Source: Cymodocea nodosa (taxonomy: Eukaryota; Streptophyta; Magnoliopsida; Alismatales; Cymodoceaceae). From it: a stretch of 64,000 bases of DNA. A program made the translations under genes and the position numbers. Location: positions 3,616,001 to 3,680,000 of the forward strand of contig CM072335.1 in NCBI GenBank assembly GCA_036874045.1, in the 5' to 3' direction. Positions 1 to 13,800 of the stretch are shown piece after piece; the stretch's first letter is position 1, and each line of letters starts with the position of its first letter. The notes beneath the pieces were generated by a model, which was not told where the DNA came from, did no database searches, and saw only the letters and a program-made list of their open reading frames with translations.

Positions 1-1869
1 AAATATTATAATTGTAAATAAATAAATAAAATCCTAAATTATCTCCAACATTAATGGAGGAGGAAATCCCGAATCCATCGTCAGAAAGATGTTCTCATAG
101 ATGTCTTTGGCAAACACTTCTTGAAGATTCATCTGTCTCTGTGATTATTTTTAAAAATTAAATTCTAATTTATAATTAGTTAATCTATAATAAAATCTAT
201 CAATCATACGTAAATATTTTAGACGTTCTCTCTCTCTCGTTACTTACATACACATTGGAGATGGTGCAATTTTCGGCCTTATTTGTAGTATCTTGGTATT
301 CTTTGGTATTCAAAGTACCAAAAAGAGTATGAGTGTCAATTTATCTTTTGGCTTTGGATTTAGTGTTTCTTTTTTTTTTATGATTTTTCTTAGATACTTA
401 AATAATTTATGAATATCAAAAATATCTTTAAAAGTGATAGAAATAACTTTACGAGCTCATAGGTATTATACGAGAACTTTCTAGTTAATTACTCATCTTG
501 ATTTTACTATTGTCTAAGCATAATTAACTTTAGAGTTTTTACAAAAGTAGTTACTTGATAATAAATGTAAATATACATTTGAATTTAATACTTTAACGAT
601 AACAATTTAACATGAAGCATATCACTTAGGAGGTGAGACGTAACTATGATTTTAAATCAAATTTGATTTAGGAAGTGTTTGTGTACAAAAGAAAAATCTG
701 TAAATGATAAAAAAAAAAATAGAAATAGGAAGTAACAAAAGGTGAGACATTTTTATGATAATGAAAAATGATGAAAAATAACATAATCTGAACTTAAATA
801 AAAATGTATTAATTATAAATTATAACATTATTTTTTTATTTTAAAATTTTCTAATATATTATCTTTCCTTGTTTTCACTTTTCTTCTTCGATTTTCCTGT
901 CTCTTGTCTTTGACTGCAACTAGATCAAGCAGAGGAATAGGCTGGGGAGGGAGAAGGTGAAGAAATATGGTAATGATCTAAAAGAATTCATTGGAAAAGC
1001 AACTTTGAGCACAGTGGCAACGAAAAGAGGGAAGGTAGCAATCAGTAGGGGAGAGAGGATGGTGAGAGCGGGTGAATACCATCGTCCAAAGCTCAAAAGG
1101 GGGACTTAAGAGGTTTCACGACATGCTCGCAAGGTCTTAATGTTTTTTAAGAGACAAAAGTCAGAAAATTCATTCCCTGTTTCTTTGATACGACAACAAA
1201 TGTCGAAATTGAAATTGAATTTCAACATTTGCACGGGTCCTTTGTAAGTTCAAATCATCTTTAATTTATGTAAAACTACTTCAACACAAACAACTACTGT
1301 TAACTTTGATGACCGACCACTTGAATACTTGAAAGTATGGCAATAAAAATGAAGAATCTATTCAACTTATTGTAATTCATCTTTCTACTAAATACATATA
1401 TATGTATTCTATTTCGATATCAGGTAAACCGGATTATGGCAATGTCATGCGACCAAGATCACGGTGGTGGTTTGTATGGAGTGCCTCCTGCCGTCCCTGC
1501 GCATCTCAGCTTGTTTTAGAACTTTAACACAGAGATCAAGCTGGTTCCATACGTTTCGAACAAGAGTAAAATCGCATGTATTTCGATGAAATAATATTCA
1601 GGTCAAGCATTTTCCCCAGAAATGTACATGGTCGAACGATAAACAAGGTTAACAGGTATGAGAACACGAAAACAGGATGTTAGATCTTCAGAAACAAAAA
1701 AACACAAACAGGGTATCATTCTGATAGGCCCCAAAGTTGTCCACCACTATGGGGCTTGTGTATTATATCGCTACCGCACCCCGCAACTATTTGATGCAAT
1801 GCTGCAGCTGTTGCGAAATAATATTTTATTGAGATCAAGAGCGCCCAAGGATTACAACCGGAACCAATA
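1..1869. other. 3' flank of the phosphatase gene and intergenic DNA
   Basis: AT-rich DNA without a convincing gene. The part next to the stop codon at 1870 should contain the 3' UTR of the minus-strand phosphatase gene; a minus-strand AATAAA lies at 1825-1830, about 40 bases past the stop. Bases about 380-600 resemble a stretch at 7685-8235 and look like a diverged dispersed repeat. Short ORFs in 1658-1940 are shadows of the last exon or of the UTR. Confidence 0.6.
380..600. repeat. Diverged dispersed repeat, copy 1
   Basis: Text around aatatcaaaaatatctttaa and the following segment (attaactttagagtttttac, then a run ending in ataaatgtaaata) reappears with scattered changes in the same orientation at 7685-8235. 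The second copy is longer, with extra sequence in the middle. No coding potential or clear termini were seen. It is probably an old noncoding transposon relic. Confidence 0.45.
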
Positions 1870-4800
1870 TTAAGGTTGTGGTCCCAATAAATCAAGAATG
1901 TCCGAAACCTTGTTTGCATAGTATTCTGGGTGGATGGCATTAGAAGTGTCCTGAAGAGTTGATAAAGTTGTCACACCTGAAATACCAAGTGGAGGTTTAA
2001 TCTACTTGACTTTGTCCAAGCTATTTGTGGAGTAACCCAGGATATTTTAGCTTTCCCCAACAACATCGAAAGCGGTTAAAGAAAGACGTCCACTTACCAG
2101 AGAGAACCAGAAGTGTCCTGCAGCCACCGTTTCGACCAAATAAAATGTCCGTATCCAGATTATCACCTACCATGCAAATTTTGCGAGTATCGATCTTGAG
2201 CCTGCAAAATGAAAATAGATAAAAGCATGCATTCAAAGATTACACATGATAATGAGATAAGTTACAATGACAAGCATGAAGCACGGATTCGTATCTTCCT
2301 TTTTCTGATAAACTTGTTAAATTCAGGGGAAAAAAACATATTCCTGAGATAGACAAAAGTTGCTTTGATTATATCTCATTTCTTATAGAATTGAAAGAAA
2401 AAGCAAACCATATTACAGGAAGATAAGTCTTTTGAATGTAGCACGAGATAAGCCAGAAAACAATCTTCTTTTGCCTGAGGAATTGACAGGCAAAGAGATT
2501 GTATTCTCTCGATGATCAAAAGAACAATGTTTTCTTTTGTTGACAGAAACGCTAAATTATTTTAATACTTTAACCATTGAATACACTTCTGTCCATCAAA
2601 GGATCTTTTTTAATTTTTGGGCTTCTGATTTTGATCCCATTAAGGCATCTTTCGTAGATTACTAGGGTGACGCTTGTTAAACAAAGCAGTGAAGCCTCCT
2701 TGTGAATTGGGATGGAGTTTCCCATGACTAAGAAAATAGACGAAATCCATCCATAAACCTAGGATTAAATCCAGTCCTTTTTTGGCGGGGGAGAAGTGCC
2801 AGTAAGATATGATATCCTTCCACTTAGAGATTTGCCACCCAACTCTTTTTGGAAAAAAGCGGACAAAGTAATCTGAATGGAAAAAAAGGGACAAGAGCAG
2901 TCAACACTTGGCACAAAAGGTGCAAGTTCAGGATAGGATCGGTACTGAAGAAGATCCTTGGTTTTAGGGATGCAAACACTTGATCTCGCCAATACAGCAT
3001 TCTATAGTTTTGTTACCAAGATATCTTTTAAAATCAAATGCCAACTCATAGCGAAGGATTGGTGAAGATTTAATAGATAAGATTTTCCCTAGTGAAAGTT
3101 CTTCCAGATCTTCTGGTATTTCTATCAAGTAAAACTCCTTTTGTTGCTGATTCTAGTGTTATGGCTATACCCGATGAATATCATTAAGAGTATGAAATAG
3201 ACTTGATGATTTTCCAATGAATTTTTCTCTTGAAGTCACTCTATTATTAAAAGTGAGGACATGAATGCCACTAACTAGTTTTTTAGAGCTAGAATCATGC
3301 TTTCTCATCCCAACCTCTTAATCCTAAGAAAAGTTCATACTTTTCAACTGATCATTGTGATCTTTTACATCATTTCTAATAGATTAGCTTCTTTTTATCG
3401 GATTTTATTTGTAAGGTACCCTTGTTAAAAGTAAACTTTATAACAACTCTAGTATTTCTCAGAAATGTTTTTATTTCATAGAAACAGTAGTGGTAGACAT
3501 TTCATGCCGACATTAATATAGGCTCAAAGTGAGTTAGAATTCTGAAAAGTGAAAACAGCTCAATACCTTTGAAGTAAGAAATCCATCATGAAAGTATCTG
3601 GTTTCCCAACAACAGTTGGTTCTTTTTTTGTTGACCCACAAATGGCAGCTACCATGGTTCCAGCACCTATAATTATAAGATTTGAAGGTTTGTTACATGC
3701 ATTTTGTTATCAAATAATAATTTTGGGGTAACTATGACAAACCTGGCCATTCCTGCAAGGTTGTTAGATGACCGACTGCATCACGGTTGGTGGCAATGAA
3801 AAGGCATCCAGGATTCTCTCGTATGCATAGTGTTGCATACCTGTAGTTTAAAGTGTTACTTTTTGGTAATTGCTGCAGAATGACCGCTAACATTTAAAAC
3901 CAAATAATCCGATACTCTCCATAAACAATATTTGACGAATTTATACCTTTTAGGTGCAATTTTAAGTTTCACATACAATATGTCAGTTTTACATGTACTT
4001 ACGAAAACATCAACTTCTATATAATATACGAGCTGACTAAATATTCCTTAATGTTCATCTACTATTGTCATACTTGCAAATCATGAAAATGCAGTTGCAA
4101 ATTCCAGGAAACTGTAGTATCAGAGACTCCTTTTGTGTTAATTCAATTCGTGATAATAATAGATAAAATAGAACATACATGATTAGACGTTATGGAATCT
4201 GGGCACCTTGACTTGATATTTCCTAATTTTATTTTTTTTGGGTCATCAAAAAGTGTTTATTAATGAGTGATGTTTTCCCTTGGTCATTTCTATTCATTCC
4301 TAAATATTTGACTTATTACTGTTAAGATTGTTGTTATTTTCAACTCTTAATTGTTATTTACAATTGATTTAGTCATTGTTGAGATTGATACTGATCTGGA
4401 GGGCATTTATAAGTTTATCTCTAGTTCGATTTTTATTGTTGATTTTAGAAAATTATGTGTCAAGTTATTTGTGGACTAATAGATAAATAACTATAATAAA
4501 AATAACTAATATAAATATAATTAAATATTTTATATTTTTATCACTGCCTAGACAGCTGAACGTGAGACCATCATGCCTTGGCATCGTAAAAGGTATGAAT
4601 CAGAATGTCCTTTACTAATCCAAGACTTTAAACTAGGATCCAAATGCTTTGCCCCTCCAGCTGTAGTAAAAACGTTGTACCAAATATCTTTACCAATATA
4701 ACACAAGAACACAGAGATAAAGACTTGGTCTCACTGTAGCTTGTAGAAGTTAATATAACGATCAAGTCCAACAACGACAGCTCCAACCTGCAAAATGAAT

Positions 4801-6884
4801 ATTTAGTCATAAATGGTACTGCCTTTATCAAGATTGCAACCCAAAAACTGAAAGGCAGAGAAAAGTGATATCGACAGCCATAAGAAAAGGAACTTAGGAT
4901 GGGGCATTGTCATTAATACATCTTTATCATGTTCAAAGTAAGATTTTGACCCAAGATCCACGACTTTCATGCCATCTTCCTGCACCAAGAGAGCAGCTTT
5001 AATTTATGAAAATAGGGAGAGAAAGAGAGATTTGAAAGAAAAAATGATAAATTGTAAAAAGGAAAAAAACGTTAAGCCATCCATATAAAGTTGTTCTTGA
5101 GATTTCTTCTCGAACAATATTATATCATGTATAAAGCATCATGAAACAAGAGGAAATGTCAATTTTAGTCTTAGAAAAATTAGAAAATTTTAAAGAATCT
5201 TTTACAAATTGTTCAGGATCCACAATTAACCACTAATTTAAAAGTACTTGCCCATGCAGTACAGAGTTAAACAGATCAACGAAGGGAAAAATGATGCCAC
5301 AGGTATAGAAGAAAGTAACCATACAGGACCACCTAAACCTTTGAATCCAGCAAGTTCAAGCTCCTCCAATATCCCTTCTTCACCAATGACATAAACCTGA
5401 AAAGAAAATGCATAATGTTATAGTAATGTCATTAATTAAGATCGGCTAACATGGTCAGAGGAAGGAACATATTAAACATGCTAGCAGTGATTGTTGTAGT
5501 TCGTGTTCAACGGTCACAATATACTGATATCTATGCAGGAAAGTGTACCCCCGTCTTGAAATGCTCAAATATGGCGTTGATCTTAAAAAAGTTTCTATAG
5601 AAGGCACTAGAATTCTTTTTTAAAAAATAGAAAGAAATGAACAATGTATTATTTGTATATTTATGATGTCATTTGTGAGTAATTTTTCAAAAAATCAAGC
5701 AATGAATCAAACTACAATGCTTTATTATTTAGTAAAAAAACTGCTAAGAGGTAAGGAACCATATTATAATAACAAAGATGTAAAACTATTATACCTTTTT
5801 ATCTTGAGGGAAGTTATTTATTTTCAAGAACATCGCTGCTGCAAATGATGAAGAGAATATCTCGTCCTGTGGAAAGAATAAGAAAAATTGAGTAGAAAAT
5901 TTATTGAATTAGCATAGGATATTTTAACGGGATCACAAGAAAAGGCTCGAGATCGCAAACATTACCTCACTAACTGTCAGGCCATGTGCCTGAAATTTCA
6001 AGGAATAATTTTTTCGCGATTTTCTTGAGTTATTTGTGAAAAACATCAGCTTCTTCCCCTATCAGATGCAAGTAAACCAAATAAGCATCTAAACCATCAG
6101 TCTTGCACGTCAAATTTTCAAAAAAAAAACAATCATCAAACCGCCTGAATAGTGAGAACCACATATACCATCAGTCTTGCACCTTTTTTTAGTATATGAA
6201 TCAGAAAATCCAACAAACAAAAAAGAAGAATGGAGTCAAGGATCCAGAGACTAGTAAAACCAACTATCAGCTCTGTCAGGATTGCGAAAAGATTCCTATT
6301 CCTGACAGATTTTATTTAGATCACGGGATTCTCACTCCTATGAGTAAAGTAAAATGAACGATTATGCATTTTTTTTGCATTATATAGAATACCGATTACT
6401 GGCGAGCAACTCTATTTGTTTACACGTTCTAATATGATCTCCACTTCCGTCAGGCAAGAAAAACAATTATTGAAAAATAGATAGCCGCATGAGGACATGG
6501 GGAGAAAAGCAACAATCGGAGAGCAGATAGCGATACAATGTGTCAAATCGACATATAAAATGCAAGGGAGAAATAGAGAAGCCGAGAACATAGCAATACT
6601 ACCATGGAACGGAGAGCGTTCAAGGTCTCAGGAACTCCATCAATAAGCTCTTCTCCCTTCCAGATCACACCTGTTCATCCGAAAAGAAAACAAAATCATC
6701 GCCGAATTCACGGCTAGCTCAAACTCCACAAAGAGAGAATGAATGGAGATCAGAGAGAGCACGTACCATCGCAATCAAAGAGGAACGCATCGACGGAGTC
6801 GACGAAGGACCTGACGTTACTCGGAGAGAGGCGTTGCGTGGTGGCGTTCTCGGTCATCTCTGGGAGGAAACCATTGGCTTCCAT
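1870..6884 (-). CDS. PGLP2: Phosphoglycolate phosphatase 2-like (HAD hydrolase), complete, 11 exons
   Basis: Exons on the minus strand: 6767-6884, 6603-6670, 5966-6058, 5795-5866, 5325-5396, 4920-4979, 4735-4787, 3743-3840, 3567-3666, 2098-2201, 1870-1976. All phases join to give 314 codons plus stop. The protein belongs to the p-nitrophenylphosphatase/phosphoglycolate phosphatase branch of the HAD superfamily, which removes phosphate from 2-phosphoglycolate or related small phosphates. Visible motifs: FDCDG with catalytic Asp37 and Asp39; FFTNNS around Thr70 (motif II); VVGKP with Lys233 (motif III); and VGDNLDTD around Asp258 and Asp263 (motif IV, Mg2+ binding). The N-terminus before the DxD is only about 36 residues and lacks an obvious plastid transit peptide, so the cytosolic PGLP2 type fits better than plastid PGLP1; this is inference. 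ATG at 6884 is the first in-frame ATG, and a TATA box lies about 75 bases upstream. Intron 9 (2202-3566) holds unidentified ORF remains that may be transposon debris. Confidence 0.93.
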
Positions 6885-6956
6885 TTCTGTGTGTGTGTTT
6901 TCTGCAGGAGGGAAGGGAAAGAAAAGAGGCCGCAAAATGCAGTTGGTGGAAGCGCA

Positions 6957-6964
6957 TATTTATA
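6957..6964 (-). promoter_or_regulatory. TATA box of the phosphatase gene
   Basis: On the minus strand these bases read TATAAATA, a near-perfect plant TATA box, about 75 bases upstream of the ATG at 6884. Initiation 25-35 bases downstream would fall near 6930 and leave a 5' UTR of about 45 bases. This agrees with the ATG at 6884 as the start. Confidence 0.6.
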
Positions 6965-6984
6965 GAGACGGCTTCGAGATATCA

Positions 6985-9480
6985 ATTTTAAATTTATCGA
7001 TTATATTTAAAATAAACATTTACAAAGAAAATTTATTTATTTATTTTAAATATATCCCCTTTCATTTATAGATTTTAAATTAATATATTTCGACGTTACC
7101 TTCACTTTATTCTTCCGACTATTCTTTTTGTCCTTTTTTTTTTTAAGGAATAAGAATCTTGTGCGTATGTACAAATTCTTGTTGAAGAATATGTTCCACA
7201 GGATTTTTATAATTTTTTCACCTTCGGAAGATACTTCACTCGTTATTCAAGCAGAAATGTAAACAGTCCCGAATTTATTAGTTAATTTTGTCGACAACCT
7301 CATTTTATACGACTGCTTTATTAACTTTCGTGTATTTGTTTGTTGCACGTGACTTAGGCGTCACCACACCACGAATCCTTTTCGCACTCCCTGACCACAC
7401 CACGAATGTAGTAGAAGACTGTGGGAACTAAAATCTAACGATGAACGGAAAAGGCAAATCCAACGGTTCTTGCGAAATATTTAGGATTAATCGTAGGATT
7501 GCAAAATTTGATTTAATGCATTCAGAGTTTTTTTTTTTTTTTTTACTAGGGAAAGCCGAAATCAGAGTGGACTGCTGAGCACTTGTTCGCTGACTGCAAT
7601 CGTTCTTTTAAAATTTGGAATTTTTTTCATTGGCAATTGCAAAATTCTACCGAAAAAAAGACTTCTTTAACCTTTTTTTTTTTTTTAATCCTCAAATACT
7701 CAAATAACTTGGTAAACATCAAAAATATTCTTAAAGATGATAGAAGGTGAATCTTTATGGATACTAAAACAATTTAGTATACACTAGAAATATTTATAGA
7801 AGTAATAAATTTTAAGTCTTAATAGATACTCAAATGGCCTGGTATACATCATGAATATCTAAAGAGCCAAAAGCTTATAAGATACATTACTAGGTTTTAA
7901 CATATTAGATTTCTCCAAATATCGCGTACTTTATATTGTATAGATTTCTAATTAGTTAAAGATATCTTAAGTGGTACTATCCATCAAATTAATTGAGATT
8001 ATTAATTGAGATAAAGCTTAAAATGTTGACACGTGAGTTAGTTAAGTGGTACACACACTTACCACTTGTCAATACTTGAGTAAAGTCAACATTACTGTAC
8101 ATAAACACTACAAAAGAACTTCCTACGTAGTCATTTATCTTAATTTTACTTCTATACAAATACAGTTAACTTCAAAGTTTTTACAAGTAAACGTTTGATA
8201 ATAGATATAAATGTACTTGATACACCATTCTTCTAGTTTACTCTTAGATTATGTGGATTAATAAAAACGATATTACTTTCAGGAATAGACGGTGGAATAA
8301 CATGTCGATATTCTATCGTATTGGTTAGATCTTTGATTAATGGAGGTGAAGTAGTTAAAGAAGTAACGTTGATTTAGGAGAATCGTCTGACCTCTATTCC
8401 CTAACAATGATATCTTGACTCATCTCTCCACACACCAAGCTAAGGGCAAATCCTAAGAAGTTGGCAAAAACAACTAATCTCAGACTTCAGTTCTTCTATT
8501 TTGTATCTTTGATTTACTTTTGTTGAAACCTTGATGTGGTTTCGTTCATTGTAAGATTTTTTTAATCAAAAAATAAAAAACACATGGGAACAGTAATCGG
8601 TGCGGCTCGTGCGTGCGTACGCTTGTTGGGCAGAGCGACGGACGCATCTCCTAACTCACGGCAAACGAGGCACCTTAGCTTATTTGATGATTAAAGCATA
8701 CTTTTTGTTGACCAATCATCTATAATTTCTTTCTATAATCAAGTAACCAATCTACACGTGCTTTTGCACACTTCCATAACAACTTAAATTTTCCCCATTT
8801 TAGGTAAAAACTACAATATACGAAGAGAAAACTGTCAATGTAATCGCCCATTGAAACAATTTATGGCTAACACCAGCGACAGTCACTTACTCCCTTGGAA
8901 ATAACCGAGTGATGTTTATTCAACCGCATGCTGGGCTTTTTCTCCTTTTGTCGTCACCAAAATATCGAGAGCTTTCAATGTGCAACTTGCAGGGCCACCG
9001 GAACCAAGTTTCGGCACGTTCCTCAGGCCACATGAGTTGCCTTGACAGAGCACATGATTTGAACGAGTCGCACATAACAGCGTCAGAGAGAAGGACGGGG
9101 TAGCGGTTTCAGAGCAGTTGGACGCAAGTAGCACCGACATATTTGTTTTATTCTTAAAGATGAATACTTTTTGAAACCCATAAGTCATACCTTTGATACC
9201 CAAAAAAAACCGTGGAATATCAATCAATATAATTTTGTTCGAATTTCAAGAAGCTTTTAGGCTGCATCCCACCATTGATCACCTACCAATCCACCACGTA
9301 TTTCTCCGGAAGCCATGTAGAAAAATAATGCAAGCACCGAACAGTGGATAAGCAAAAAATTCTCAGTAATTTTTGTGCATAGAGGATTTTATATCCTGAG
9401 GCAAGATATGGCTGCGGTAGACGGGCTCAGATGTTAAACTACGAGATCAGACGCTTTACCATCAATCCACAGACGTCCCC
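6985..9480. other. Intergenic region without a recognisable gene
   Basis: AT-rich sequence between the promoter of the phosphatase gene and the 3' side of the RRM gene. It contains poly-T runs near 7520-7545 and 7673-7687 and a stretch at 7685-8235 related to 380-600. A CACGTG (G-box type) motif occurs near 8030 in noncoding DNA. ORFs at 8909-9227 match no family I know and have no exon-like context. Confidence 0.5.
7685..8235. repeat. Diverged dispersed repeat, copy 2
   Basis: Same-orientation relative of the stretch at 380-600. The shared parts are a left block (about 7690-7745, around catcaaaaatattcttaaag) and a right block (about 8130-8220, around gttaacttcaaagtttttac). The copies flank the phosphatase gene on either side. 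Similarity was judged by eye and the borders are approximate. Confidence 0.45.
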
Positions 9481-10888
9481 TCTTTTTCGTGTATGAAATA
9501 TATTTCTCGAATTTCATTGAAAACATTATACAACAAAACTCCTCACAAGAAAACTTCGGAACCCAATCTTGCGTAAAAGTCCCCCCTCACACGGTCCACC
9601 GTCATGGGTCACACCATGCAGGGAGAGAGCTCTGATGATGACTGCTAAGCCCTGGAGCGCGTCTCAGAAAACTTGCCGATCTCCATGTCCAAACAAGACT
9701 TGAACATTTGATATCAGTTTTGCTTCCAATGTTAAAACTTGCCAGGGTGTGATGTCAGGCAACAATTAAAAACTTTAACCACAAAGCTAAAGACGATGCA
9801 AAAACTTATCTGCTGAATAAACAGTACATAATCTATTATTGTGGCTGATGTTTACAAAAATAAAACCAACCAAATAAAATGGTTAGCAAGCAACATGGTA
9901 AGTGCTGCAGGATATTAGCGGTAACAATCCGGGGTGAGCCCCGAGTTGTAGCGAAATACTCAAAAAAAGGTGCGACAATAAAATTCTAAATGACACGAAA
10001 ATAACATACTATATAAATCTCAAGTCTAATGTAAACGTAACATACTTCCTCAAGACAATAGGAATAACGCACATTACTAATGAAATGAAAAACAAGTGCA
10101 TTCATCATCTTTTTTATAATAGTATTGTTTCTGCTTGGGTCTGAGCCCAATACCTTTTTTTCTCGTGAAGTTGAAGGTTTACATCAAACACCCGTAGGAC
10201 ACTAAAAGTAAAACCAACGAAAATCACAAAAGCATTAGGTTAAAAAGATACAAAGGATTCTAACCATACTTTGAAAATGGCAGGAATCAAAGAAAACAAA
10301 GATTAGAGAGTGAACAGCAAAAAAATATAGAAATTATTGTCTCCATGAACCAACAGGTGTCAGTTCTATAAACATCCCTTTTCTATGTTTCTGTAGTGAT
10401 CAAAAATCATTTAAAAAATGATAAAATTTTAAAAGAACATAAACTAAACATGATACATGAGCAACTATAAGTTAAATCTAGAAAGAAAGCCCTTAGGCCT
10501 AAATGTCAAGGTCAAGACCATTCTATAAATGGTAAGGTAAAATTTAAAAGCACACTACTCAGAATAATCTAATCCAATTGTAGCGTCTGGCATTAAGAAC
10601 TATCAAATTGCTATGATACCTGAAACCAAGCCACAATGAGAATACCATATAAAAGTCTAACATAATCTCACAAAAATCACACATAACTAGTTCAAAACTT
10701 CAAGCATCTAGACATTTCAAGTCTTACATAAAATTCTAGCTTCAGCACAATAACCTGGGCCTGCCCCCTCACAAGTCTTCTAGCAAGTACTAGAAAGTTC
10801 CTACCAAAGAAAGCGGCACTTTGAGTTTCAAAAGCTAGACATGAGCCAGACAACTAGAGAAGCGCAGCTACAAATGAGCAGTGGTTTC
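9481..10888. other. 3' UTR and 3' flank of the RRM gene
   Basis: No exon-like ORF was found. The part next to the stop at 10889 is expected to hold the 3' UTR of the minus-strand RNA-binding protein gene. I could not choose the polyadenylation site. No tRNA, rRNA or transposon was recognised. Confidence 0.45.
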
Positions 10889-13800
10889 CTATCTTCCATA
10901 AGGATGGTAGCGTCCTGCACCACCATAGCCTCCTCTACCTCCATAAGGTCCACCTGAGCCAAAACCAGCACCTGGGCCAGAATCATAAGCACCTCCAAAA
11001 CCAGAGCCACCGTAACCACCAAAGCCTTCATCACGTCCATAGCCACCTAGACCTCCATATCCACCACCATATGAACCAAGGCGACTAGAGTAGCCAAGTG
11101 AAGGCTCTCCTCGATAACCACCTAAACTACCACTGCCAAAAACACCATAACCACCACCAAACTCACCACCACCTCCACCATAGCCACCACTGTAACCTCC
11201 AAGCCTACCACCAAGACCAATAGATCTATTGGGGCCATAGCCAAAACCACCAAAACTGCTATAAGAGCTACCAAATCCACCAAAACTATCATCATAAGAA
11301 CGACCCCTAGCAAAGGCAGATGGGGGTGGGTTTGAGGATTTCTTTGGCTCAGCCTTCTTGATCTCCACCTACAACAAAACAAGAATATTAACCCAGCTCT
11401 AGTTATCTGCAACCATCTAATGCCTTAAACATATGAACATCTGTTAAGGTATGATACACTTGGCCTGCAATAAGAATGAGACAGAGTGAAACCAAAGAAG
11501 AAGAAACAGAGTTCAGTTACCATAATCATCCAATTTTATGATACTATATGCTTAAACGACTTCCTGAAAGAGAACACAGAACACAAAAACAAAAGTTGAT
11601 CCCTATTCATTAAAAAGCAAGTATGCTAAAAGGAATCACCTTACTACCGGAAAGGTCAATCATATTTCCATTGGCTAAAAGATTATCTACAACATCTTCA
11701 CTGTCAAATACAATAAATCCAAAGCCTCGAGACCTGTTTGTTGCATGATCACGTATGATTTGATGTTCCACAACCTTCCCATGCTTGGCGAAGAACTCCT
11801 TGAAGTCATCTGATTAGTTAAAATTTTCAAAATGAACTTAGAAGAAGTTTGCAAACAAAAAATCTTGATTGCCAAAAAGTACCTTCTGTGACTGATGTAG
11901 GAATTCCACCAACAAAGATCTTTTTCGTCCTGAAATCTTTTGATTGTGCAGCACCTTTTGGAATGGTTCTCTTTATCTCAACCTGCAACAAAAATTTAAA
12001 ATGCCAAATTCCACAGATTTCAATGAAAAAAGATCATTAGAAGAACATTTTATAAGATGCAATATCAGAATAATTTAGGAATTGAAAGTCACTAAATAAA
12101 CCATTTTAATACACACATGAAAGAAGATACAAGCACAAAGTTATTAGAAAATTTGTGAAAAACATAAGAATATGCAAAAAAAACAGACTAGTGGTTACAT
12201 AAATAGCCTATGCCAGCCTCTGCACCCACAAAAAAAACTTCATACAGAGTGCCACCTATAATAAACAAGCACTTAAGCTTTCCCATGTCATAGAAGTCTT
12301 CAACTTTGCACAAAAAATTATGCAGAACATTACATGGCATAGAAAGCAAAATGTTCTAAAAAAGGCATATATTGAATATACATCAAACTTAAAAATAACA
12401 GATCTTTTTGAAAAAAAGAAAATAGATCTTTCATTAATATTAATGCTAAACTGCAAGAATTGTAAATAAAAACCATGGTCTTAAAAAAACTTCCCTTAGA
12501 CACAAATTGTTCAACTAGAAGTTTGACACAAAAAATGTGGAAATTGTGCAAACGAAAACAAAAAAATTCATATGAAAAGGAAAGAAAGAATTAAGTTTAA
12601 AACTCATGGATTTTGCAATTTCTGAAGTACGACAAGGGCTTCAATGATGAAAATTGCAACTTACCGGTTTTCCATTAATGACATGTTCATCTTCTATCAC
12701 TTTATCAACAACAGAAGGATCAGAATAAGTGATGAATCCAAACCCCCTAGGGTGCCCAGTCACACGGTCTTTCATTATAACAGAATCTATTATCTCTCCA
12801 TATTTTTCAAAATGCTTCATGAAAGTAGCTGTTTCCAGCGCAAAGAGATAAATGAGTTAGAAAATATCCAAAGGCACGGAAGTAATGTTCCAAAATGCAC
12901 TTAAACAGAAAATCATAGACCACAAAGGCATAATCAGTTATAGTACAGCCAACTGAAAATAGAATAAGTTTCACAATCACAGTCACCAATGAAAAAGGCA
13001 ATTTCAAAACAGCACCTCCAATCAATGCCCAAGACAAGAGACAAGGGAAAATGATTGCCCATGCAAAGCAAGGTAGCAATTTTTGAATGATATCACATAA
13101 ATAAATTCACCATAAAACTGACTTGACAATTTCAAGATTTAACGTTATGTACCAAAAGACAATAAATTGCAGAATTAACTTCATCAATAAATGAAAAACT
13201 AAGCATAAGAAACCCTACTACACATGTATGTTAAATGAAAAACGCCCACTTACAGACTTTTTATGCAAAACTAGTAGTCAACACAGAGCCACAATTCAGA
13301 CTCAACCACTAAGCTTGCTGCTCTTTTCAAAAAAAAAAAAAACCTAAAAAAGGCACAACCATTGCACGAGGCTCCAACTAATGTACGATATAGAAGGATT
13401 TAATTGTAAGCAACATTCTTACTGTAAATGAAGAGGTGATTTCCTAGAATTGAATCATGACATCTAGAACACAATGGAGCAACCTTACTTTTCACAAACT
13501 CAATGATATTATCTTTTCACCAAAAAGGACAACAGTTTAAAATTGTGTATCATTATGGACAAAATATCCATCCACTACTTGAAATAACCATGGTAAATAA
13601 AGCTTATTTTCTAAATAATTCTAAAGAATAAGGAATGACATAGGGATATGACTAGGGGTGCAAATGGAGCGGATATGGAATGGACATATCCTTTACCATA
13701 TTTGTATTTATTTACATTTTCCAGATGCAAATAAGGATTTATATTTCAGATATGAAAAATCAAATTTGAAAAAATTGGGATATGACTATTTGTCGGATAC

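Noticed and set aside
2640-2992. Two overlapping ORFs in phosphatase intron 9
   Set aside because: They could be transposon debris, but I could not tie them to a known family, and the flanking exons splice cleanly without them.
6884-6935. In-frame upstream extension of the phosphatase to 6935
   Set aside because: The upstream codon is TTG, not ATG, and it lies at about the expected transcription start 30 bases after the TATA box.
9410-9480. tRNA-like phrase on the minus strand (gattgatggtaaagcgtctg)
   Set aside because: The D-arm-like A box is suggestive, but no B box (GGTTCGANTCC) or closing acceptor stem follows.
11122-11412. ORFs overlapping the glycine-rich exon of the RRM gene in other frames
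   Set aside because: They are shadows of the Gly-rich codon pattern, with no homology or proper start context.
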